A stretch of 15,344 bases of DNA, taken from positions 1 to 15,344 of the forward strand of contig CABZJG010000018.1 in assembly GCA_902525995.1 (NCBI GenBank). The letters run 5' to 3'. The notes beneath the pieces are model-generated. The model was not told the DNA's origin. It saw only the letters and a program-made list of their open reading frames with translations, and ran no database searches. Of the stretch, positions 6,419 to 13,980 are shown piece by piece (positions within the stretch are counted from its first letter, which is position 1; the number at the start of each line of letters is the position of its first letter). Position numbers and translations under genes: made by a program. This DNA is from Paracoccaceae bacterium (GTDB taxonomy: Bacteria; Pseudomonadota; Alphaproteobacteria; Rhodobacterales; Rhodobacteraceae).

Positions 6419-8164
6419 TTAACCGGCAGCTGTGACATCCAAATTCACATCGCGCACTGCAACCGCAGTGTCATGCGCTTTGGACAGGGACCAGCTGATG
6501 CGCGATGCATACTCCATTGCGCGCTGAGATAAAACGATCTGTTTTGTCGCGCGTGGGTGCAGCCGGCCATTTTCCAGATAAACGCTGTTTTCAAGCTGCA
6601 TCTGACAGCTGCTATCAAACCGGAGCACCCAGATTTCACCGCTTTTTAGCGTCAGGGACACCGCAGTGCCGCCCAGATCAACTTGCGGATCTACATCCGG
6701 GTGCAGATGCAGACGCACCTGATAGGCAAGGCCGGCAAGCTGCGTGGCTTCAAACGCCTTACTGAAGACCCGCTTATCCTTATCCTCAATGGCCATCAAT
6801 ATATCTTCAGCCACCAGCGCGCGGCCATCCGAAGACAAATCAAGCTTGCGCACATGGGTCAGCCCATTAAGCGCCACATAGCCGTTGTGCCCGCCTTCAA
6901 AGCGGATTTTATCCCCCGGTTGGCTGATTTCACACAAAAGCTCGGTGGGACCGTCGATCAACGCCTCACGCGCCCGCCCGCCATAGCTTAGGGTGCGGCC
7001 CAGACGGGCACTGGACAAGCCTTCTATATACAGCGTCGAATGCGACGGCGTTGCCCGCCCTGCGCGGCGCCAGTCAGCACCAAAGCTGACACCGGAGCCG
7101 CAGTTGACGATCAATGGCCGCCGCCCAGAGCACAGCTCAAAGGCCAAGCTCGAGGCATGCGCATTAATCGAAGCCCGCCCAAAAGGCGGCCGTGCTGCAT
7201 CAATAATCACGCTGGTGCGTCCGGCAGACAACCGCGCATATCCCATCGCCAATGCGTTGGTTTCAACTGTTTTGTTTCCCGAATGGACCAAAGCATGGTC
7301 CAGCCGCCCCTCGATGCCGCGTCCGCCACCATGAAACCGCGCCAGACTGCCATCACTATGGCGCAGGCTACGCAGCGTGGGGGCAATCCGGCCGATCGCC
7401 TCAAGATGTGCCGGCGCCGGTGTCCAGCCGGCATCGCGCAGCGCCGCTGCCGTCCAAGTCAGCAAGGTAAAGACCTCAAGCAGCTCTTCGGGATTGCGGG
7501 TCAAAATGCCGCCCGAGGCATCAATCTGGGTGCGGCATTCACGCGCCAGCGCGCTGGTTGCAGGGGCAACGTAATGTTGCATATTCTTAAGCGCCAAACC
7601 GGCATAAATCAACCCTGACAAGGCTTCAAAACGCGGTAATCCGGGGGCGGCCTTGGACCATCGACGCCCCAAAAACATTGCTTGGCGCCCCAGTGTGAGG
7701 AAAAATTCGCCGCGCGCCTTGGGCGATTTATCCTGCACCACCATCAAACCATGATGCACCCAGCGAATGAGACGCCGGCCGGTTAAATCCGGCACCCATC
7801 CAGCGCCGCGTCCGCCGCCATATCGCTTGATCCAATCCGTGGTCCATGCCGCAGCCAGCTTGCTCGCCTCTGGGGTGCCCGCCGCCGCCAGATCATCAAG
7901 CCAGCCAAAGCCATGCACGTCATCCAGAAATTCCTGTTCGCGCACCGGAATATCCCATGGCGCTTTGCCCTTGGCTTCAACCAGATGCCCTGCAAACATC
8001 AAATTTCCGGCGCAAAGCTGTTTGCCGCGCGCATAGCTGCCAATCGAGCGGGGCTCGGGCGCCACTTTGAACTCGGTTTCAGGCCGCGAAAACCGCAGCA
8101 CACGCGCCGTCAGCCCGTGCATCAATTGCATATACAATTGCGATAGATTGTTCGCTTGTGCCAT
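6419..8164 (-). CDS. Heparinase II/III family protein of unknown substrate
   Basis: A 581-residue protein. The N-terminal half (about 1-300) looks alpha-helical, as in alginate-lyase-type toroids. The C-terminal part matches the heparinase II/III-like region: INAHASSLAFELCSGRRPLI and, further on, WRRAGRATPSHSTLYIEG. No signal peptide is visible at the N-terminus (MAQANNLSQLYMQLMHGL), unlike secreted polysaccharide lyases. In many alphaproteobacteria a gene of this family sits between rsmB and purH, which argues for a conserved housekeeping or cell-envelope role rather than scavenging. The ATG at 8164 follows a G-rich stretch; a start at M12 or M15 is possible. The substrate cannot be told from sequence. 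Confidence 0.85.
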   Translation of the reverse strand: MAQANNLSQLYMQLMHGLTARVLRFSRPETEFKVAPEPRSIGSYARGKQLCAGNLMFAGHLVEAKGKAPWDIPVREQEFLDDVHGFGWLDDLAAAGTPEASKLAAAWTTDWIKRYGGGRGAGWVPDLTGRRLIRWVHHGLMVVQDKSPKARGEFFLTLGRQAMFLGRRWSKAAPGLPRFEALSGLIYAGLALKNMQHYVAPATSALARECRTQIDASGGILTRNPEELLEVFTLLTWTAAALRDAGWTPAPAHLEAIGRIAPTLRSLRHSDGSLARFHGGGRGIEGRLDHALVHSGNKTVETNALAMGYARLSAGRTSVIIDAARPPFGRASINAHASSLAFELCSGRRPLIVNCGSGVSFGADWRRAGRATPSHSTLYIEGLSSARLGRTLSYGGRAREALIDGPTELLCEISQPGDKIRFEGGHNGYVALNGLTHVRKLDLSSDGRALVAEDILMAIEDKDKRVFSKAFEATQLAGLAYQVRLHLHPDVDPQVDLGGTAVSLTLKSGEIWVLRFDSSCQMQLENSVYLENGRLHPRATKQIVLSQRAMEYASRISWSLSKAHDTAVAVRDVNLDVTAAG

Positions 8165-8207
8165 TCACCCCGCCCTACTCGAGAACTGGCCTTTGAGTAT
8201 CTTGTAA

Positions 8208-8236
8208 ACTATATTCAAACGGGATTGGAGAGTCAC
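8208..8236 (-). promoter_or_regulatory. Sigma-70-type promoter for the heparinase-like - purH - lspA operon
   Basis: On the minus strand GTGACT (8236-8231) and TATAGT (8213-8208) are separated by exactly 17 bases and match the consensus at 4 of 6 and 5 of 6 positions. Transcription would start near 8201, giving a leader of about 37 bases before the ATG at 8164. It lies in the 87-base gap after rsmB, so this operon may be transcribed independently of rsmB. Confidence 0.5.
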
Positions 8237-8251
8237 GGCGCAATCATCCCT

Positions 8252-9533
8252 TTATTCTTCATTCCAGCGCAAAATCGAAATGAAAAATCCATCAAGCCCG
8301 CCCTGATCTGACAGCATATCAGGCCGCAGACGCAGGCCTTCGGGGGCAGCCATCATCTGCGAATCAATAAACTCTGCCTCAAAGACGCTGGGGTCAATCT
8401 TTAGGCCGCGATGCCGCTGAAGCGCTTCTTCTATTTGGCACTCGCCCTCGTCCGGCAAAAGCGAACAGGTGCAAAACACCAAATGCCCACCGGGATTTAG
8501 TAAACTGACCGCATGGTCAATCATCCGCCTTTGCAGCTCAATCAGCTCAAAAAAGTCACTGCCGTCCTTTGCATGGGGCAAATCGGGATGGCGGCGGATA
8601 GTGCCCGTCGCAGAGCACGGCGCGTCCAGCAGGACAATATCATAGCTCGCGCCGCTGTGCTCAAGCGCGTCTTGTGCCTCAAGCTGGGCCTGAAGCTGGG
8701 TGCGCGCTAGGTTGTCTTTGATCCGGCTCAGCCGGGTGGGCGAAATATCAATCGCCCGGGTTCCGGCGCCCGCCGCCGCCAACTGCATGGTTTTGCCCCC
8801 CGGCGCGGCGCAAAGATCAAGGGCTGACAGCCCTGCAATATCGCCCAAAAGCCGAACTGGAAGCGCCGCCGCCGCATCTTGAACCCACCACGCACCACTG
8901 TCATACCCCGGCAAGGCAGATATCTGCCCTGCTGCAGACAGGCGCAGCGATCCGCCAAGCACCACCACGGCGCCCAGCTTTTCAGCCCAGTGATCAAGCT
9001 CGTCAGGGTTTTTGACGGTAATATCCACAGGCGGCGTTTGAAAATGTGCCCGCTCTATATCCGCCACTTTGGGCGATCCATAAGCCGCTTGCAGCGGTTT
9101 GAGCAGCCATTTTGGCAGATGCGGCACCCGCAGGGCGCCGTAGGCCTCCGGACCGTCAGCTGCAATTTTGCGCAGAACCGCATTGGCCAGACCTTTAAGG
9201 TGGCCGCCGCGTTTGGCAGTTGCCACTAAATTTACCGCCGCATTGACAACCCCATGCGGATCGCCGCCGCTGCACAGCTCATAGGCCGCAAGCCGCAGAA
9301 TATTGCGGACATGATCCGGTGGGGTTTTGCGCAGATGCCGCGCCAACAGCCAATCAACGCGCTCAAGACCGCGCAGGGTTTCAACCGCCAGTCGCTGCGC
9401 GCGCGCGATCGCCCGGCGGCAGGGGCTGCAGCACACCGCTGGCAATAATTTCGGCCATCAAACGGCGCTCGATCAGGACCGCATTTAGCAGCTGAACAGC
9501 GCCGCCACGGGCGGTTTCGGGCGGTTTTGGCAT
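8252..9533 (-). CDS. rsmB: 16S rRNA (cytosine-967-C5)-methyltransferase, frameshifted near the N-terminus
   Basis: S-adenosylmethionine-dependent methyltransferase that makes m5C967 in 16S rRNA. The C-terminal catalytic domain is complete: SAM-binding LDLCAAPGGKT, then LLDAPCSATG and FCTCSLLPDEGE with the two cysteines of m5C enzymes. The N-terminal NusB-like domain begins at the ATG at 9533 (MPKPPETARGGAVQLLNAVL) and reads well to LLQ-type residues LQPLPPGDRARA, then leaves frame. The family sequence QRLAVETLRGLERVD continues in another frame. The break is in an 11-base GC run (9397-9407); two more bases would restore 427 residues. The longest unbroken frame starts only at a TTG at 9445 and would lack about 40 residues. 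DUF1674 is divergent upstream. It may be a sequencing error, a damaged gene, or a shortened protein. Confidence 0.88.
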
Positions 9534-9543
9534 TGATTGATCC

Positions 9544-9571
9544 TTGCCTTGGCTAGACGGCCGCGTATATC
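9544..9571 (+). promoter_or_regulatory. Candidate promoter for the DUF1674 gene
   Basis: TTGCCT (9544-9549) and TATATC (9566-9571) are 16 bases apart in the short divergent gap between rsmB and the DUF1674 gene. Transcription would start about 20 bases before the ATG at 9599. The match is moderate. Confidence 0.4.
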
Positions 9572-9598
9572 AAGACAAAGAGCAATAGGAAAGAGCGC

Positions 9599-9772
9599 AT
9601 GAGCGAGAAAGACGAGCTGCCAGAGGCGGCTAAGCGGGCCCTTGCCGAGGCAGAAGAACGGCGCAAAGCCGCCCAAGCGGTCACGCGGCCCAAAGAGTTG
9701 GGCGGGCGCGATGGCCCCGAACCTGTTCGCTATGGGGATTGGGAAAAAAACGGAATTGCGGTTGATTTTTAG
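9599..9772 (+). CDS. DUF1674 / SDHAF4-like small protein
   Basis: A 57-residue protein. The N-terminal half is a charged, Ala/Glu/Lys-rich helix (residues 8-27). The C-terminal half carries the family signature GGRDGPEPVRYGDWEKNGIA ending in VDF. This is the DUF1674 family, related to eukaryotic SDHAF4, which helps assemble flavinylated succinate dehydrogenase; a similar role in this bacterium is inferred. The ATG follows AGGAAAG with about 5 bases of spacing. The gene diverges from rsmB and its stop lies only 3 bases from the convergent fmt stop, leaving no room for a separate terminator. Confidence 0.88.
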   Translation: MSEKDELPEAAKRALAEAEERRKAAQAVTRPKELGGRDGPEPVRYGDWEKNGIAVDF

Positions 9773-9775
9773 CGC

Positions 9776-10693
9776 CTAGCCAAGCTCGATGCCAACCGGC
9801 AATGCAAACCCGCGCAGAAAACTGCCGCTGTCTTGGGCCGATTTGCCCGCGCGCTGCAACTGGGTTAATCGCAGCGTGCCTTGACCGCAGGCAATTTTTA
9901 AATCCGAACTTAGGACCTGCCCAGGCGGTCCCGATGTGCCTGTATCCTCAACCAGCTCAGAGCCCAGACATTTGATCCGATCCCCCAAAGCCATGGTCCA
10001 TGCGCCGGGAAAGGGGCAGAGCCCGCGAATTTGCCGGTCAACCTCGGCCGCAGACCGCGTCCAGTCTATCCTGGCCTCAGATTTGTCGATTTTCTGCGCA
10101 TAAGTTACACCCACCGTGTCCTGCGGCGTTGCCTTAAGGCTGTCCAATGAGCTGAGGGTCTGGATCAACAGCTGCGCGCCCTGCGCGGCCAGTTTATCAT
10201 GCAGGCTTGCAGTGGTATCGGCAGCGGTGATCCGCTGCGAGCCGCGCAACAGAACCGGACCGGTATCAAGTCCGGCCTCCATCTGCATGATTGCCACCCC
10301 GGTTTCGCTGTCCCCCGCCATAATCGCGCGGTGGATCGGCGCCGCCCCGCGCCAGCGCGGCAACAGCGATGCGTGAATATTGATGCAGCCATAGCGCGGC
10401 GCATCCAGAACCGCCTGCGGCAGGATTAAACCATAGGCGGCCACCACGGCTACATCCGCGCCCAGCGCAGTAAATTCTTGTTGAACATCGGCCGCGGACA
10501 GCGCTGCAGGATGGCGCACTGGCAAACCAAGCGCGGTGGCACGCGCCTGCACGGCCGTGGGCTGTTCGCGTTTGCCCCGCCCTGCCGGCCGCGGCGGCTG
10601 GCAATAAACGCAGGTGACCTCATGCCCGGCGTCCACCAGCGCCTCAAGCGCCGGCACCGCAAAATCGGGGCTGCCCATGAACACCACTCTCAT
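9776..10693 (-). CDS. fmt: Methionyl-tRNA formyltransferase
   Basis: Transfers a formyl group from 10-formyl-tetrahydrofolate to Met-tRNA of the initiator type. The 305-residue length is normal. The N-terminal formyltransferase domain begins MRVVFMGSPDFAVPALEAL. It contains the catalytic triad as N105, H107 (NIHASLLPRWRGAAPIHRAI) and D143 (GLDTGPVL). A C-terminal OB-like domain starts near residue 205 with GVTYAQKIDKSEARIDW. The start codon overlaps the stop of the upstream deformylase-like gene by 4 bases (ATGA), so translation is coupled. This is the classical def-fmt arrangement. Confidence 0.97.
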   Translation of the reverse strand: MRVVFMGSPDFAVPALEALVDAGHEVTCVYCQPPRPAGRGKREQPTAVQARATALGLPVRHPAALSAADVQQEFTALGADVAVVAAYGLILPQAVLDAPRYGCINIHASLLPRWRGAAPIHRAIMAGDSETGVAIMQMEAGLDTGPVLLRGSQRITAADTTASLHDKLAAQGAQLLIQTLSSLDSLKATPQDTVGVTYAQKIDKSEARIDWTRSAAEVDRQIRGLCPFPGAWTMALGDRIKCLGSELVEDTGTSGPPGQVLSSDLKIACGQGTLRLTQLQRAGKSAQDSGSFLRGFALPVGIELG

Positions 10694-11184
10694 GATGTTT
10701 TCCGGGCTCTGCGCAGCAGCATGTCACGGCGCAGTTTGGACAGATTGTCAAAATACATCTTTCCATTAAGATGGTCGATCTCGTGCTGGACAGAGGCGGC
10801 AGCAAGATTGCTAAACTCTTTGCGGTCAATCACCCCTTGGGCATTCAAATAGCGCACTACAACGGTTTTGGGGCGTTTGATTTTGGCGCCCGCACCCGGC
10901 AAGTTTGGGCTGGCTTCAATTTGCTCACGCTGCTCGGCCGAGCCGCTTAGAAGTTCCGGGGTGGCCATCAAAACGGCTCTGCCCCGCTCTTGTGAGGCAT
11001 CTACAACCGCCAAGCGCAACATCACCCCGATTTGCGGTGCCGCCAAACCCACGCCCGGCATGGCCTCCATTGTATCGACCATATCGGCCCAGATAGAGCG
11101 AATTTCATCCGTGATTTCGCCGACCGGCTCTGCAGGCTGGCGCAGCCGTGGGTCGGGCCAGCGCAAAAAGGCGCGCACTGCCAT
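10690..11184 (-). CDS. Peptide deformylase-like protein lacking the metal-ligand cysteine
   Basis: A 164-residue paralogue of peptide deformylase, sitting between a normal def and fmt. Motif 1 is intact (GVGLAAPQ, 44-51) and so is motif 3 (QHEIDHLNG, with H134, E135 and H138). Motif 2, normally EGCLS followed by x-P and supplying the third metal ligand, reads E90-A-S-P-N-L-P, so the cysteine position is S92 and neighbouring residues are also changed. The residues around it are well preserved, and the frame is intact, so this looks like a maintained variant rather than a decayed gene. It may be weakly active, act on another substrate, or be non-catalytic. I recall tandem deformylase-like genes in relatives. 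The start is 2 bases after the def stop. Confidence 0.88.
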   Translation of the reverse strand: MAVRAFLRWPDPRLRQPAEPVGEITDEIRSIWADMVDTMEAMPGVGLAAPQIGVMLRLAVVDASQERGRAVLMATPELLSGSAEQREQIEASPNLPGAGAKIKRPKTVVVRYLNAQGVIDRKEFSNLAAASVQHEIDHLNGKMYFDNLSKLRRDMLLRRARKTS

Positions 11185-11186
11185 CC

Positions 11187-11714
11187 CTAAGCACCCTTTT
11201 TGCGCGCCAGCTCACGTTTGAGCTTTTGCATTTTGCGGGTGATCATTTGGCGCTTGAGTGCTCCGATATGATCAATGAATAACTTGCCGTTCAAATGATC
11301 AATTTCATGTTGCACACAGGTGGCCCACAGCCCGTCGAAACCGGCGGTCTGCTCTTTGCCATCACGGTCCATCCAGCGCACTTCAACCTCTTTCGGGCGT
11401 GTCACTTCGACAAATTGATCAGGAATGGACAGGCAGCCCTCTTCATAGACATTGGTTTCTTCAGAGCTGGCCACCACCTCGGGATTAAACATCATCACCG
11501 GTTTGGGCGGCACGCCCTCTTCCTTGTCACAATCAAGCACGATCACGCGGCTTAAAACGCCAATTTGCGGTGCGGCCAACCCCACTCCGGGGGCATCATA
11601 CATGGTCTCTAGCATATCATCGCCCAACTGGCGCAGCGCATCGCTCAGATCACCAACAGCGGCGCAGGCCTTTTTCAGCCGAGGATCAGGATGAATAAGA
11701 ATAGGGCGTATCAT
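11187..11714 (-). CDS. def: Peptide deformylase
   Basis: Removes the N-formyl group from the initiator methionine of new proteins, using a metal (usually Fe2+). The 175-residue protein has all three motifs: GVGLAAPQ (43-50), EGCLSIP with metal-ligand C94, and QHEIDHLNG with H136, catalytic E137 and H140. A basic C-terminal tail (KRQMITRKMQKLKRELARKK) is typical. It is the first gene of def - def-like - fmt, with 2-base and overlapping junctions. No Shine-Dalgarno is visible before the ATG at 11714, which suggests a leaderless or weakly initiated message. Confidence 0.96.
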   Translation of the reverse strand: MIRPILIHPDPRLKKACAAVGDLSDALRQLGDDMLETMYDAPGVGLAAPQIGVLSRVIVLDCDKEEGVPPKPVMMFNPEVVASSEETNVYEEGCLSIPDQFVEVTRPKEVEVRWMDRDGKEQTAGFDGLWATCVQHEIDHLNGKLFIDHIGALKRQMITRKMQKLKRELARKKGA

Positions 11715-11721
11715 GGCGCTG

Positions 11722-11749
11722 ATCTAGGACAAAGCGGCGTCCTTTGCAA
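11722..11749 (-). promoter_or_regulatory. Candidate promoter for def - def-like - fmt
   Basis: On the minus strand TTGCAA (11749-11744) and CTAGAT (11727-11722) are 16 bases apart. The predicted start of transcription would fall almost on the def ATG, which fits the absence of a ribosome binding site (leaderless mRNA). Each box matches the consensus at only about 4 of 6 positions. Confidence 0.3.
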
Positions 11750-11814
11750 CGCCTCTTGCGCAGGGGCTTGAAATCGGTAATTTGATCCGACGATCAGAAT
11801 AAGGATGCCCCCTG

Positions 11815-12987
11815 ATGCAATTCGACGAGGTAATCAACCGCTATGGCACACGCTCTAGCAAATGGGATGATATGGAAGCAAAATATGGTGTCTCGGCGAA
11901 AGACGGGATTTCCATGTGGGTTGCCGATATGGATTTTCGCCCGCCGGAATGCGTGCAAAACGTGGTTCGCCAGATGGCCGAGCACGGGATTTTCGGCTAT
12001 CACGGGAATGACAGCGCCTATCTTAATTCCATTTCTTGGTGGATGCAGAACCGGCACAATTGGTCCATTGACCCCAGTTGGATTTTCACCACCCATGGGC
12101 TGGTCAACGGCACGGCGATCTGTGTTGACACCTTTACCGAGCCGGGCGATGGCGTGGTGCTGTTTACCCCGATTTATCATTCGTTTTTCCGCGTTCTGAG
12201 CGCCAGTGACCGGCCGGTGGTCCAATGCCCGCTGGCAGTTGAGAATGGCCGCTATACGCTGGATTTCGACCGCTATGATGCGATGATGACGGGCGGCGAA
12301 AAAATGCTGATCCTCAGCTCGCCGCATAACCCGGGGGGCCGCGTGTGGACCCCCGACGAGCTGCGCGCCATTGGCGATTTTGCCCGCCGGCACGATCTGA
12401 TTATCGTCTCGGATGAGATCCACCATGATCTGGTTTATCCCGGCCAAAAGCACACGGTTTTTCCGCTCGCAGATGACAGCGTCAGCGAGCGGTTGATCGT
12501 GATGTCTGCCACCACAAAAACCTTTAACATCGCCGGCAGCCATGTGGGTAATGTGATTATTCCCGACAGCGCACTGCGGGCAAAGTTTAAAAAACGTATG
12601 GCGGCGCTGGGAATGAGCCCGAATTATTTCGGCCTGATGATGGCGGCGGCAGCCTATAGCCCCGAAGGGGGCGAATGGGTTGACGGGTTGATGGCCTATC
12701 TAGAGGGAAACCGCCAGCTGTTTGATCGGGCCGTAAATGCGCTACCGGGGATTAAATCCACGCCGCTTGAGGCAACCTATCTGGCTTGGGTGGATTTTTC
12801 TGGCACAGGCATGAGCCCGGATGAGGTCAAACGCCGGGTGCAGCAAGAGGCCCAAGTGGCCGCCAACCACGGCGAAACCTTTGGCCAAGGCGGCGAGGCA
12901 TTTTTACGGTTTAATTTCGCCATGCCGCGCAGTCAGGTGCAAACAGCGGTTGACCGACTGTCGCAGGCCTTTGGGGACCTTCAGTAG
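11815..12987 (+). CDS. MalY/PatB-type PLP-dependent aminotransferase / C-S beta-lyase
   Basis: Fold-type I PLP enzyme of the MalY/PatB group, whose members cleave cystathionine or related C-S bonds, while some act as aminotransferases. The 390-residue protein has MWVADMDFRPP at 34-44 (typical of the MalY/PatB group), SPHNPGGR with N172, SDEIHHDL with D200 (binds the pyridine nitrogen), and the Schiff-base lysine K235 in SATTKTFNIAGSH. A substrate-carboxylate arginine is likely in FLRFNFAMPR. The ATG at 11815 follows AAGGA with about 9 bases of spacing. It is divergent from def. The next gene starts 80 bases after its stop on the same strand. The exact substrate is not resolved by sequence; a role in methionine or sulfur-amino-acid metabolism is the default. 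Confidence 0.9.
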   Translation: MQFDEVINRYGTRSSKWDDMEAKYGVSAKDGISMWVADMDFRPPECVQNVVRQMAEHGIFGYHGNDSAYLNSISWWMQNRHNWSIDPSWIFTTHGLVNGTAICVDTFTEPGDGVVLFTPIYHSFFRVLSASDRPVVQCPLAVENGRYTLDFDRYDAMMTGGEKMLILSSPHNPGGRVWTPDELRAIGDFARRHDLIIVSDEIHHDLVYPGQKHTVFPLADDSVSERLIVMSATTKTFNIAGSHVGNVIIPDSALRAKFKKRMAALGMSPNYFGLMMAAAAYSPEGGEWVDGLMAYLEGNRQLFDRAVNALPGIKSTPLEATYLAWVDFSGTGMSPDEVKRRVQQEAQVAANHGETFGQGGEAFLRFNFAMPRSQVQTAVDRLSQAFGDLQ

Positions 12988-13067
12988 AGCCCACCATATC
13001 AGTCTGACGAAAATCTGTGCTGGGCATGACTGTCGACACCAAGGATATTTTGGACGGAGCGATAGCA

Positions 13068-13949
13068 ATGAAAAGCCAAAAGGATACAAAAGCGTCCGAA
13101 CCTATTTTGGATAGGGAGCTTATGACCCGTCTGGGCATTGAAAGCCCCCACCATATCACCCAAACGCCCATCGCTTCGATTTGGCGCGTGACGCGCGCAG
13201 ATGGCAGTTACGCGGCTTTGAAATGTTATTTTAAAGATGAAGCGCCCGGCTTTGATCTTTTAGCAGCGCAAAATGGTATCGGGGCCGCCAAAATATATGC
13301 ACGCTCAAATGCAGCTATTTTGATGGAGTGGCTCGATGGCCCCTTGCTTGGAGATTTAACCCGGGCGGGCAAAGATGAAAAAGCATCACAAAAGCTGCTT
13401 GAAACAGCTTTGACTCTGCATCACCCGTCGGTCAAAAATATCCCAAGCCTTGATCCTTTGCCGCGCCGGTTTCGCGCATTGCTGGATGCCAAGTTTACCG
13501 CCGACTGCCCGGATGGCATTCGGGCGGCTGTGCGCAAAGCCTGCAAGCTGGCCGAGGATTTGCTGGCCGATCAGCAAGATATTTGTCCGCTTCACGGCGA
13601 CCTGCACCATGATAATATCAAGGCCGGCGACCGTGGTTATCTTGCCTTTGATGCCAAAGGCGTTCTGGGCGAGCGCACGTTCGAGCTGGCAAATGCGTTT
13701 CAAAACCCGCTGGGATCCGAGGCTTTTAGCCATCGACCCGAAATAATTTTAAGGCGCGCCCAGATATGGTCCGCAGGATTGAAGGTTTCAAAACCCCGCC
13801 TGCTGTCTTGGGCCGCCGCCTTGAGCGGCCTGTCACTTGCATGGCATTACAAAAGCACATTCGGGCCCGAAAGCGCAGAGCAAATGCGTTTTGTGTCCAC
13901 CTTGATAAAATTGGCATCCGCTCAAAGTGCTGATCATCAAAGATATTAA
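13068..13949 (+). CDS. Aminoglycoside 6-phosphotransferase / hydroxyurea kinase family protein
   Basis: A protein-kinase-fold small-molecule kinase. Motifs point to the streptomycin 6-kinase/hydroxyurea kinase family: an ATP-binding lysine K52 in YAALKCYF, ILMEWLDGPLLGDL in the hinge region, the catalytic loop LHGDLHHDNI (near 175-184), and FDAKGVLGERTFELAN with the metal-binding aspartate (near 194). The 293-residue length suits the family. I chose the ATG at 13068 because GGAG lies 8 bases upstream; the open frame also reaches a GTG at 13017 and an ATG at 13026. Members include resistance enzymes, but many chromosomal copies have unknown substrates, so resistance should not be assumed. An IS66 element lies 31 bases after the stop; the C-terminus looks complete. 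Confidence 0.82.
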   Translation: MKSQKDTKASEPILDRELMTRLGIESPHHITQTPIASIWRVTRADGSYAALKCYFKDEAPGFDLLAAQNGIGAAKIYARSNAAILMEWLDGPLLGDLTRAGKDEKASQKLLETALTLHHPSVKNIPSLDPLPRRFRALLDAKFTADCPDGIRAAVRKACKLAEDLLADQQDICPLHGDLHHDNIKAGDRGYLAFDAKGVLGERTFELANAFQNPLGSEAFSHRPEIILRRAQIWSAGLKVSKPRLLSWAAALSGLSLAWHYKSTFGPESAEQMRFVSTLIKLASAQSADHQRY

Positions 13950-13980
13950 CGAAAAAAACTGTCGTGGGACGCGGCGAAAA

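Noticed and set aside
11794..12543. Minus-strand open frame of 249 codons inside the MalY-type gene
   Set aside because: Shadow of a gene with a conserved PLP lysine and substrate motifs; the antisense translation has no family features.
12990..13158. 12-base direct repeat CCCACCATATCA at 12990-13001 and 13147-13158
   Set aside because: Several exact 12-base repeats are expected by chance in 15 kb, and the second copy is inside a coding sequence. No insertion fits between them.
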